From RH-AL1 sp964244495 (lineage in GTDB: Bacteria > Pseudomonadota > Alphaproteobacteria > Rhizobiales > Beijerinckiaceae): a DNA stretch of 64,000 bases. The notes under the pieces are model-generated. The model was not told where the DNA came from and ran no database searches. It was given only the letters and a program-made list of their open reading frames with translations. The position numbers were made by a program, and so were the translations under genes. Positions 56,203 through 64,000 of this stretch are shown here, piece by piece (the first letter of the stretch is position 1; each line of letters begins with the position of its first letter). The stretch covers positions 310,001 through 374,000 of the forward strand of contig CAXTIU010000002.1 of the NCBI GenBank assembly GCA_964244495.1, written 5' to 3'.

Positions 56203-57327
56203 GTGGCCGACTCGCCGATGAACGCGCGACCTTTGGACAAGATCCTCGTCCCCGGCGACACGATCGGCATCCTCGGCGGCGGCCAGCTCGGCCGGATGCT
56301 GACGCTGGCCGCCGCCAAGCTCGGGCTGCGCGCCCACGTCTACTGCCCGCACGAGGACAGCCCGGCCTTCGACGTCTGCGCGGCGCGCACGATCGCGCCC
56401 TACGGGGACGAGGCTGCGTTGCGCGCCTTCGCCGGCGCCGTCGACGTCGTCACCTACGAGTTCGAGAATGTGCCGGCGCGCACCGCCGCCGTGCTCGCCG
56501 CGGTGCGCCCGGTGCGCCCCGACGCCGCCGCGCTCGCCGCCAGTCAGGACAGGCTGGTCGAGAAGGAGTTCATGGCCTCGCTCGGCATCGCGACCGCGCC
56601 CTTCGTCGCCGTCGACACGGCCGGCAGCCTGGCGCGGGCGGTGGCGCAGCTCGGCCGCCCCTCGATCCTCAAGACGCGGCGCTTCGGCTACGACGGCAAG
56701 GGCCAGACCACCATCAAGGAAGGCACCGACCTCGCCGTCGCCTTCCGCTCGCTCGGCGGCGTGCCCTCCATCCTGGAGGGTGTGGTACCTTTCGCGGCGG
56801 AAGTCTCCGTGATCTGCGCGCGGGCGATCGACGGCGCCTTCGCCGCCTACGACATCTGCGAGAACGAGCACGAGCACCACATCCTGCACCTCACGCGCGC
56901 ACCCGCCGCCATCGCGCCGGAAACGGCGGCGCGGGCGGTGGGAACCGCGCGCACGATCGCCGACGCGCTGGGTTACGTCGGCGTGCTCGCCGTCGAGATG
57001 TTCGTCACGCGGGAGGACGGGGGTGGGGGCGGGCGCGAGACGCTCCGGGTCAACGAGATCGCGCCGCGGGTGCACAATTCCGGGCACTGGACCACGGAGG
57101 GTGCGGCGACCTCGCAGTTCGAGCAGCATGTGCGCGCGATCTGCGGCTGGCCCCTCGGCGCCACCCGGCGGCATGGGGGGCGCGTCGAGATGGGCAACCT
57201 GATCGGCGCGGCGGTCAGCGACTGGGCGGCCCTGCTCGCCGAGGACGGCTTGAGCCTGACCCTCTACGGCAAGGCCACCGAGCGCCCCGGCCGCAAGATG
57301 GGACACTGGACGCGGGTCGTTCCCTGA
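56203..57327 (+). CDS. purK: 5-(carboxyamino)imidazole ribonucleotide synthase PurK
   Basis: About 374 residues from the GTG at 56203; ATG 56218 would remove five. PurK carboxylates AIR with bicarbonate and ATP. ATP-grasp fold: GILGGGQLGRMLTLAAAKLG, VDVVTYEFENVP, ILKTRRFGYDGKGQ and RVNEIAPRVHNSGHWTTEG. No strong ribosome site is visible for either start, consistent with coupling to purE. Confidence 0.96.
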   Translation: MADSPMNARPLDKILVPGDTIGILGGGQLGRMLTLAAAKLGLRAHVYCPHEDSPAFDVCAARTIAPYGDEAALRAFAGAVDVVTYEFENVPARTAAVLAAVRPVRPDAAALAASQDRLVEKEFMASLGIATAPFVAVDTAGSLARAVAQLGRPSILKTRRFGYDGKGQTTIKEGTDLAVAFRSLGGVPSILEGVVPFAAEVSVICARAIDGAFAAYDICENEHEHHILHLTRAPAAIAPETAARAVGTARTIADALGYVGVLAVEMFVTREDGGGGGRETLRVNEIAPRVHNSGHWTTEGAATSQFEQHVRAICGWPLGATRRHGGRVEMGNLIGAAVSDWAALLAEDGLSLTLYGKATERPGRKMGHWTRVVP

Positions 57328-57362
57328 CGCGTCGTTCCGGCACGGGCGCGACCGCCGTCCTC

Positions 57363-58298
57363 CTACGCCAGCGTGAAGGACAGGGTCCCCAGCTTCTCGA
57401 CCGTGCTCTCGATCACGTCGCCGGCCTTCAGCCACACCTGCTTGTCCTTGGGCATGCCGACGATCACACCGTGCGGCGTCCCCGTGAAGATGATGTCGCC
57501 CGGCTCCAGCGTGAACAACGTCGAGGCGTAGGCGACCATCGCCTGCGTGTTGAAGATGAACTCGCGCGTGTTGGAGGACTGCCGCACCTCGCCGTTGACG
57601 CGCGTCTCGATGTTCAAGTTGTTGGGATCGCCGACGAGGTCGGCCGACACGAAGTAGGGGCCGATCGGCGCGAACTTGTCGAGGGTCTTGCCGACCATCC
57701 ACTGCGTGCCCTTCTCCAGCTGGAGGTCGCGGGAGGAGAAATCCTGGCCGACGCAGTAGCCGGCGACGTAGTCGAGCGCGTCGGCCTCGGACACGTCGCG
57801 GGCCGTCCTGCCGATGACGATGAGCAGTTCCGTCTCGTAGTCGAACTTGGTCGAGACCTCCGGCCGAGGCAGCTTGATCGTGTCCTTATGGGCGGCCAGC
57901 GTGTTGTTGTACTTGTTGAAGAGGATCGGCTGGGCCGGGATCGGCATGCCGGCCTCCTTGGCGTGGTCCCGGTAGTTCAGGCCGACGCAGATGATCTTGC
58001 TGGGATTTGTGAACAGGCGCCCGTGGGTGATCGCCTCCTCGTCGAGGAACGCGTCCTTGGCCTTCGGCGACCCGTTCGCCATCTCCACCAGTGAGGTGAG
58101 CACGGAGCCGCTGCCGGCCGACAGCATGGCCTCGAGCGTGAGGGGCGCGATCATGCCGAGTGCTTCGCCCGCAGCCGCGACGTCGAGGATGCCGTGCGCG
58201 GTCTTCACGCCGAGCGTCTCGCGGCCGTCCCCCTGCTTGATGGAAACGAGCGTCAGCCCGTGCGGCATGGCTCCGTGCGGCGCGTCTTGGTTCGGCAT
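57363..58298 (-). CDS. fumarylacetoacetate hydrolase family protein
   Basis: 311 residues. The C-terminal FAH fold shows KIICVGLNYRDHAKEAG, FDYETELLIVIGR (metal-binding Glu residues), DFSSRDLQLEKGTQW and IIFTGTPHGVIVG. Members hydrolyse or decarboxylate acylpyruvates and related diketo acids; a 2-keto-4-pentenoate-hydratase or ureidoglycolate-lyase-like role is equally possible. It lies downstream of mdh-sucC on the same strand, where sucD is normally found. Confidence 0.88.
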   Translation of the reverse strand: MPNQDAPHGAMPHGLTLVSIKQGDGRETLGVKTAHGILDVAAAGEALGMIAPLTLEAMLSAGSGSVLTSLVEMANGSPKAKDAFLDEEAITHGRLFTNPSKIICVGLNYRDHAKEAGMPIPAQPILFNKYNNTLAAHKDTIKLPRPEVSTKFDYETELLIVIGRTARDVSEADALDYVAGYCVGQDFSSRDLQLEKGTQWMVGKTLDKFAPIGPYFVSADLVGDPNNLNIETRVNGEVRQSSNTREFIFNTQAMVAYASTLFTLEPGDIIFTGTPHGVIVGMPKDKQVWLKAGDVIESTVEKLGTLSFTLA

Positions 58299-58354
58299 CT
58301 CTCGGGTTCCTTTGTGGGCCTCGCCGCTGGCGACGGCGCGATGTGAGGACTTTG

Positions 58355-58418
58355 GCGGCGTGAGGATCGGGCGGCGTGAGGATCGGGCGGCGTGAGGATC
58401 GGGCGGCGTGAGGACTTG
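58355..58418. repeat. 16-base tandem repeat between sucC and the hydrolase gene
   Basis: GCGGCGTGAGGATCGG occurs three times exactly (58355-58370, 58371-58386, 58387-58402), followed by a partial fourth copy to about 58418. It fills most of the 176-base gap downstream of sucC. Confidence 0.88.
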
Positions 58419-58474
58419 GGCAACGTAAGGCTTGGTGACGGCGGCTTGGTCGAGCGAGGACCGGCCGGCGCCGC

Positions 58475-59668
<1,194 letters not shown>

Positions 59669-59781
59669 GGCGAGTCTCTGTGTCCCGGGATCGAAGCCGC
59701 GCCGCCTTAGTAGCCGCCGCGATCGCCCTTTTCAATCTTCGAGCGTCGCCCTTCGCGTGGGCCGTCCGCCCGATCGGACGC

Positions 59782-60747
59782 CTACCCGGCGAAGGCCGGG
59801 TTGATGCCCTTGCACGCCTCGATCAGCGTCTTCACCGAGGCGACCGACTTCTCGAACATCGCCTTCTCGGCCTCGTCGAGCTTGACCTCGACGATCCGCT
59901 CGACGCCACCGGCGCCGATCACCACGGGCACGCCGACGTAGATGTCGCTGACCCCGTACTCGCCGGTGAGCTGGGCGGCGCATGGCAGCACGCGGCGCTT
60001 GTCCTTCAGGTAGGCTTCCGCCATGGCGATGGCCGAAGCCGCCGGCGCGTAGAAGGCCGAGCCGGTCTTCAGCAGGTTGACGATCTCGCCGCCGCCCTTG
60101 CGGGTGCGCTCGATGATGGCGTCGAGCCTGTCCTGCGTGGTCCAGCCCATCGCCACGAGGTCGGGCAACGGCACGCCGGCGACCGTCGAGTAGCGCAGCG
60201 AGGGCACCATGTCGTCGCCGTGGCCGCCGAGCACGAAGGCGGTGACGTCCTCGACCGACACCTTGAACTCGTCGGCCAGGAAGTAGCGGAAGCGCGAGGA
60301 GTCGAGCACGCCGGCCATGCCGACCACCTTCTTCGGCGGCAGGCCGGAGCTCTTCTGAAGCGCCCACACCATCGCGTCGAGCGGGTTGGTGATGCAGATC
60401 ACGAAGGCGTCGGGGGCGTGCGCCTTGATGCCGGCGCCGACCGACTCCATGACCTTCAGGTTGATGCCGAGCAGGTCGTCGCGGCTCATGCCGGGCTTGC
60501 GCGGCACGCCGGCGGTCACGATCACCACGTCGGCGCCGGCGATGTCCTCGTAGGAATTGGCGCCCTTGATGGTCGCGTTGAAGCCGTCGACCGGCGCCGA
60601 TTCCGACAGGTCGAGCGCCTTGCCCTGCGGCGTGCCCTCGGCGATGTCGAAGAGCACGATGTCGCCGAGTTCCTTCAGGCCGGCCAGGTGCGCGAGCGTG
60701 CCGCCGATCTGTCCCGCCCCGATCAGGGCTATCTTGCTGCGCGCCAT
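59782..60747 (-). CDS. mdh: malate dehydrogenase
   Basis: 321 residues from the ATG at 60747 with GGGAGAGG ahead of it. NAD-linked oxidation of malate to oxaloacetate in the citric acid cycle. Rossmann opening KIALIGAGQIGGTLAHLAG, VTAGVPRKPGMSRDDLLGIN (substrate loop with arginines), ITNPLDAMVW and the catalytic His in LGGHGDDMVP. It belongs to the lactate-dehydrogenase-like malate dehydrogenases usual in alphaproteobacteria. Confidence 0.96.
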   Translation of the reverse strand: MARSKIALIGAGQIGGTLAHLAGLKELGDIVLFDIAEGTPQGKALDLSESAPVDGFNATIKGANSYEDIAGADVVIVTAGVPRKPGMSRDDLLGINLKVMESVGAGIKAHAPDAFVICITNPLDAMVWALQKSSGLPPKKVVGMAGVLDSSRFRYFLADEFKVSVEDVTAFVLGGHGDDMVPSLRYSTVAGVPLPDLVAMGWTTQDRLDAIIERTRKGGGEIVNLLKTGSAFYAPAASAIAMAEAYLKDKRRVLPCAAQLTGEYGVSDIYVGVPVVIGAGGVERIVEVKLDEAEKAMFEKSVASVKTLIEACKGINPAFAG

Positions 60748-60874
60748 CTCAACCTCTCCCACCGTCGGATCGAACGGCTCGGTTCATGCCGGGATTTGCG
60801 GAGGCTGACAAGCCCGCACAAGGGGATGAGCGCGGCGATGGCGTCGGATCGGCGATCTTCGCCGGCGTGGGCCG

Positions 60875-61921
60875 TCAGCCGCGCCCTTGAGCGACGTGCT
60901 CCCGCTGGACGTCGCGGAACAGCCGCGCGTAATCGCAGTAGGTGACGATGTTCTGCGCCATGCCGGCGCGGCGCGGCGCGTCGAGGCGCGCCATCGGCTT
61001 CGCCGGCCGGCCGCCCCACATCCAGCCCGACTCGAGCACCTGGCCCGGCTCCGTCGTCGAGCCGGCGGCGAGCAGCACGTCGTCCCGCACGGTGGTGCCG
61101 GCGGCGAGCACCGCGCCCATGCCGATCAGCGCCTTCGCGCCGATCCGGACGGCCTCGGCCATCCGGACGTTGTGGCCGACCGTCACCTCGCGGCCGATCA
61201 CGATCTCCCCCTCGCCGGCGCGCAGGATGGAGTTGTCCTGCACGCAGGTGTCGGCGCCCACCGTGATCGCGCCGGTGCCGGCGTCGGCGACGCACGAGAA
61301 GAAGAGGCTGGAGCCCGGCGCGAAGGACACCCGTCCGGCGCACCGCGCGGTGCGCGCGGTGAACACCTCTTCGCCGAGATCCCGCACGTCGTTCCCGATG
61401 CCCGCCGCGTCGTCGGCGCCACCCGCCGCTTCGGCGCGCAGGGCGGCGGCGCGCTCCCCGAGCTCGCCCGGCCGCAGCTCGCGCACGGGCTTGGCCGGCG
61501 AGCCGGCGTAGATCCAGCCGGCGTCGAGGCGCTTGCGCGGGAACACGGTGGAGCCGGCCTCGATCAGCACGCCCGGCGCGACCACCGCGTCGTCGAGCAC
61601 GACGACGTCCCGCTCGATCACGCAGCCCTCGCCGATCGTGCAGGCGTGGATGATCGCGTTCGCGCCGACCGTGACGTCGGCACCGATGATCGCCGGCGTC
61701 GTCTCGTGGACGATGTGGACGGTGGCGCGACGACCGAGGAGCACGTTGGGGCCGATGCGGACCGCCTCGCCGTCAGCGCGCACCACGCAGTCGGCACCGA
61801 GCCATGCCCCGGCGCCGAGCGTGGCGCGACCAATCACCGCCGAGCGCGGCCCGGCGAAGGCGGGTTCCGCGGTGAGGGACGGGCGGTTGCCGGCGAAAGG
61901 TAGCGAGAGCGAAGGCATCAT
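60875..61921 (-). CDS. fused double gamma-carbonic-anhydrase-like (left-handed beta-helix) protein
   Basis: 348 residues (ATG at 61921 or 61918). Two left-handed beta-helix halves are joined head to tail: residues ~20-155 and ~185-330, each closing with AG-type turns (WIYAGSPAKPVREL and WMWGGRPAKPMARL). In gamma-carbonic anhydrases three His bind the metal. Half one keeps two (His69 in ATVHIVH and His92 in ANAIIHACTI) but has Ala87 at the other; half two keeps only that one (His250 in TVGHNVRM) with Arg234 and Ala255 replacing the others. The single set is thus divided between halves. Carbonic anhydrase or acyl/CoA-related activity is unproven. Confidence 0.82.
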   Translation of the reverse strand: MMPSLSLPFAGNRPSLTAEPAFAGPRSAVIGRATLGAGAWLGADCVVRADGEAVRIGPNVLLGRRATVHIVHETTPAIIGADVTVGANAIIHACTIGEGCVIERDVVVLDDAVVAPGVLIEAGSTVFPRKRLDAGWIYAGSPAKPVRELRPGELGERAAALRAEAAGGADDAAGIGNDVRDLGEEVFTARTARCAGRVSFAPGSSLFFSCVADAGTGAITVGADTCVQDNSILRAGEGEIVIGREVTVGHNVRMAEAVRIGAKALIGMGAVLAAGTTVRDDVLLAAGSTTEPGQVLESGWMWGGRPAKPMARLDAPRRAGMAQNIVTYCDYARLFRDVQREHVAQGRG

Positions 61922-62024
61922 GACGATCGATCCGACGGAGTGGCTCGACGGCATAGTCGGGCTTTGCCCCGCGCGATCAAGGGGCCGATCGAACGACGAC
62001 GCACGCGCCAGGGCCGGACGCGTC

Positions 62025-63155
62025 CTACTCCGCCGCCTTGCCCAACCCGTCCGGCGCCTCCGCGCTCGAGAAATCCATCGCGTCGATGCGCTCGCCGCGC
62101 TTCAGGATCTTGGCGGAGGCGGCCAGCACGGAGGCCACGTCCTCGTCGACCTGGCGGAAGTGGCCGCCGAGCTTGGCCGTCCGCTCGTGGAGGCGCGCGA
62201 CCTCGCCCAGCAGGTGGCGCACCTCCGCCTGGATCACGTGGGCCTGCTCCCTGACGCGGGCGTCGCGCACGATCGCCTGCATCACCTGCACCGCCATCAT
62301 CAGCAGGGTCGGCGAGACGATGAGGATCCGCAGCTTGTGGGCGCGGGCGACGACGTCGTCGAAGCGCTCGTTGATCTCGGCGTACAGCGACTCGGAGGGC
62401 ACGAACAGGATGGCGATGTCCTGCGTCTCGCCCGGCAGCAGGTAGCGCTCGGCGATATCGGTGACGTGGCGGCCGACGTCGACGCGCACCCGCGCCATCG
62501 CCGCCTTCACCGCCCCGGCGTCGCCGGCCGCCGCCTTCAGGGCCGAGAAGGCTTCCAGTGGGAACTTGGCGTCGACCACCATCATCCGGTCGTCGCCCGG
62601 CAGGCGGATGCAGCAGTCCGGCCGCGTGCGGTTCGACAGCGTGTGCTGGAACACGTAGGCCGAGGGCGGCAGCGCGTCCCGGATGATCGCCTCCATCCGC
62701 CCCTGGCCGAAGGCGCCGCGCGCCTGCTTGTTGGCGAGGATGTCCTTCAGGCCGATCACCTCGCGGGTGAGATCGGTGAGCCGCCCCTGCGCGGCGTCGA
62801 TCACGGCGAGCCGCTCGTTGAGGCGGGTGAGGTTGTCGTTCGACGTCCGGCCGGAGGCGTCGAGCCGCTCGACGACGAGCCGGGCGAGATCGGCCTGCCT
62901 CGTGCCCAACACGTCCGCGACCGTCTGCATCCGCCCGGTCAGTTCGGCGGAGGCGCGGGCGAGCGCCGCCATGCGGGCGTCGAGCTCGCTCCGCAGGTCG
63001 GCTGCCTCCTCCCCGTCTTCCCTGCGCTGGCGGGCGGAGCGCACCAGCACCACGAGCAGCAGAAGGATCACCAGGCAGAACGCGCCCGCGGCGCCGACCA
63101 CGAGGTGCGGCGCCGTCACCGGCACGTCGGCGACGATGAAGAGCGGCGAGTCCAT
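62025..63155 (-). CDS. rmuC: DNA recombination protein RmuC
   Basis: 376 residues. An N-terminal membrane segment (LVVGAAGAFCLVILLLLVVLV) anchors a coiled-coil region and then the RmuC nuclease-like domain with GRMEAIIRDALPPSAYVFQH, MMVVDAKFPLEAF and AILFVPSESLYAEINER, LRILIVSPTLLMMAVQVMQA. RmuC limits inversion recombination and is a predicted nuclease; the DAKFPLE motif holds catalytic residues. It is 103 bases upstream of the beta-helix gene. Confidence 0.94.
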   Translation of the reverse strand: MDSPLFIVADVPVTAPHLVVGAAGAFCLVILLLLVVLVRSARQRREDGEEAADLRSELDARMAALARASAELTGRMQTVADVLGTRQADLARLVVERLDASGRTSNDNLTRLNERLAVIDAAQGRLTDLTREVIGLKDILANKQARGAFGQGRMEAIIRDALPPSAYVFQHTLSNRTRPDCCIRLPGDDRMMVVDAKFPLEAFSALKAAAGDAGAVKAAMARVRVDVGRHVTDIAERYLLPGETQDIAILFVPSESLYAEINERFDDVVARAHKLRILIVSPTLLMMAVQVMQAIVRDARVREQAHVIQAEVRHLLGEVARLHERTAKLGGHFRQVDEDVASVLAASAKILKRGERIDAMDFSSAEAPDGLGKAAE

Positions 63156-63489
63156 CGCACCGCCCTAGCAGCTTCGTGTCGCTTTGTGAACGAAAACGGA
63201 ACATGGATAGTGGGTCAGCTTGAATTTCTCTACCTTTGAAAATAGTCAACGGCGCTGCAGATCATGGCGAGAGCGAAAACCAAGAGTAAGACACGCCCGA
63301 GCAAAGCCTTTCGAGGTAGGTTGAACGAGACACCTCGTGTCAGGCAGAGTTTAGGTGCGCCGCCACAAAGAAGTGGCCGCCAAACTCTCCAGCATGCATA
63401 GCTGAGCCGCCAGTCAGTAGGGAAAAGACTGTACTTCGGAAAAAAATAGCAAATGATAATCTCATGATATTCATGGAATAGGTGGAAGC
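63156..63489. other. lower-GC gap, no gene supported
   Basis: GC falls sharply after rmuC. An 87-codon minus-strand frame here (ending near 63230) has mixed hydrophobic stretches but no family, ribosome site or conserved pattern, so I leave it out as a gene. The rmuC promoter should lie at the left end. Confidence 0.5.
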
Positions 63490-63657
63490 TCAAGGAACCT
63501 TCTTTTTGTGGGGTCTGCGCTCTTTTGCCGGTCGCTCAGCATCTTCGACAAACTTCGTGATGTCGCCGATCTCCTAAAGTTTGCCTGTCACTCCCACCGC
63601 CATCGCAGGCGTCATCCGCAGCGTCTTATGGATGCGGACGAAAGAGAGGGCTATCGC
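63490..63657 (-). pseudogene. remnant of an IS1-type transposase C-terminus
   Basis: Reading leftward, ALSFVRIHKTLRMTPAMAVG and VTGKL match the C-terminal FVRIHxTLRxTPAMAAGVTDKLW block of IS1-family transposases. A TAG then replaces the Trp codon, and the frame continues EIGDITKFVEDAERPAKERR to a TGA at 63490-63492. The upstream part of the transposase is missing. It is a decayed insertion sequence fragment. Confidence 0.65.
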
Positions 63658-63798
63658 ACTGACGCCGGTTCGCGCGCGATCTAGGACCGACGCTCCGGCG
63701 TCAGGACCCTGGCTCACGCCAGTGACGCGCCTAGGCCGAAGTTCCTCGTAAATGCCAACCGATGAATTGATCCGTGTCGCGGGGAGGCTTGGGGATCG

Positions 63799-63993
63799 TC
63801 ATGCCTCGTCCCGGTGCTCAGCCAGAGCCACGTCGCCAGCCGCCTTCGCCTCATCTTCCGTCGCATAGGTGCCGTCCGACATAACAATCGGACTCAGCGG
63901 CATGTCGTCGGCACCGAACAGGTGCCATTTGAAGCGGCCTGGCTCGGAAGGGTCAGGGAGGACGCGGACGATGGCAGAAGGAACTCTATCCAT
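63799..63993 (-). CDS. small hypothetical protein
   Basis: 64 residues from the ATG at 63993. Composition is protein-like (acidic C-terminus AEHRDEA, a FKWHLFGADDMPL strand pair, and SDGTYATEDEAKAAGDVALA), resembling short single-domain proteins with a YegP-like beta-hairpin-helix plan. No family identified. It sits in the lower-GC end of the window, so it may belong to the same mobile remnant region. Confidence 0.5.
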   Translation of the reverse strand: MDRVPSAIVRVLPDPSEPGRFKWHLFGADDMPLSPIVMSDGTYATEDEAKAAGDVALAEHRDEA

Positions 63994-64000
63994 GGCTCAC

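Noticed and set aside
58355..58418. Possible CRISPR array.
   Set aside because: The 16-base units are directly adjacent with no spacers; it is a simple tandem repeat. No CRISPR array or cas gene is present in the window.
63230..63493. An 87-codon minus-strand frame with hydrophobic stretches.
   Set aside because: No ribosome site, no recognisable pattern, and it reaches the end of the transposase remnant; probably chance in lower-GC DNA.

Overview
The window is GC-rich chromosomal DNA with dense, often overlapping genes, GTG/TTG starts and alphaproteobacterial gene orders: ffh-(coiled-coil)-rpsP-rimM-trmD, tlpA/argH, mdh-sucC, leuS-lptE-holA, and a transhydrogenase split into pntAA-pntAB-pntB. 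LOV-domain HWE histidine kinases paired with single-domain response regulators, the split transhydrogenase and YdcH-type proteins suggest a member of the Hyphomicrobiales (Rhizobiales), perhaps near Methylobacteriaceae/Beijerinckiaceae. That placement is inference from gene content; no rRNA is present.

Layout. 1-8.9 kb is metabolic: the end of a carbamoylase-like amidohydrolase, a DctA transporter, a class II aldolase-like enzyme, the glycolate oxidase operon glcD-glcE-glcF (minus strand) and an old-yellow-enzyme reductase. 9.0-11.0 kb is a lower-GC accessory island holding a BglII/BstYI-like restriction endonuclease and an MT-A70 adenine methyltransferase, beside the stub of an alcohol dehydrogenase-like gene. 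11-31 kb is mostly housekeeping: the ABC-F ATPase Uup, a phosphoesterase, a LOV kinase/regulator pair, leuS-lptE-holA, a probable anti-Shine-Dalgarno small RNA, tlpA/argH, a GST, the ffh-trmD operon, an unusual SDR protein, and leuA behind a Leu-codon leader, followed by tRNA-Lys(CTT).

31.5-40 kb is a looser accessory stretch: a nitroreductase, an NTF2-like protein, a zinc metallopeptidase, a CoxG-like protein, an alpha/beta hydrolase with a long basic tail coupled to an orphan periplasmic binding protein, and a Wzx-type flippase. 40-50 kb holds prmA, a second LOV kinase/regulator pair, guaA, rsmB, a MAPEG protein and the pnt operon. 50-55 kb has a UbiB-family kinase, an AbrB-Doc toxin-antitoxin pair, an unknown two-gene membrane/coiled-coil operon and an SDR of the mycofactocin-associated type. 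55-63.2 kb returns to core metabolism (purE-purK, a fumarylacetoacetate hydrolase-fold enzyme, sucC, mdh), a double-domain gamma-carbonic-anhydrase-like protein and rmuC. The last 0.85 kb is lower in GC and contains the decayed end of an IS1-type transposase.

The items most worth a second look are the fused gamma-carbonic-anhydrase protein, whose metal-ligand histidines are divided between its two halves; the candidate leaderless leader peptide and competing hairpins upstream of leuA; a compact promoter-to-terminator small RNA at 20592-20677; the two paralogous LOV kinase/regulator pairs with a shared regulator tail; the restriction-modification island; and the unknown membrane operon at 52171-54108.
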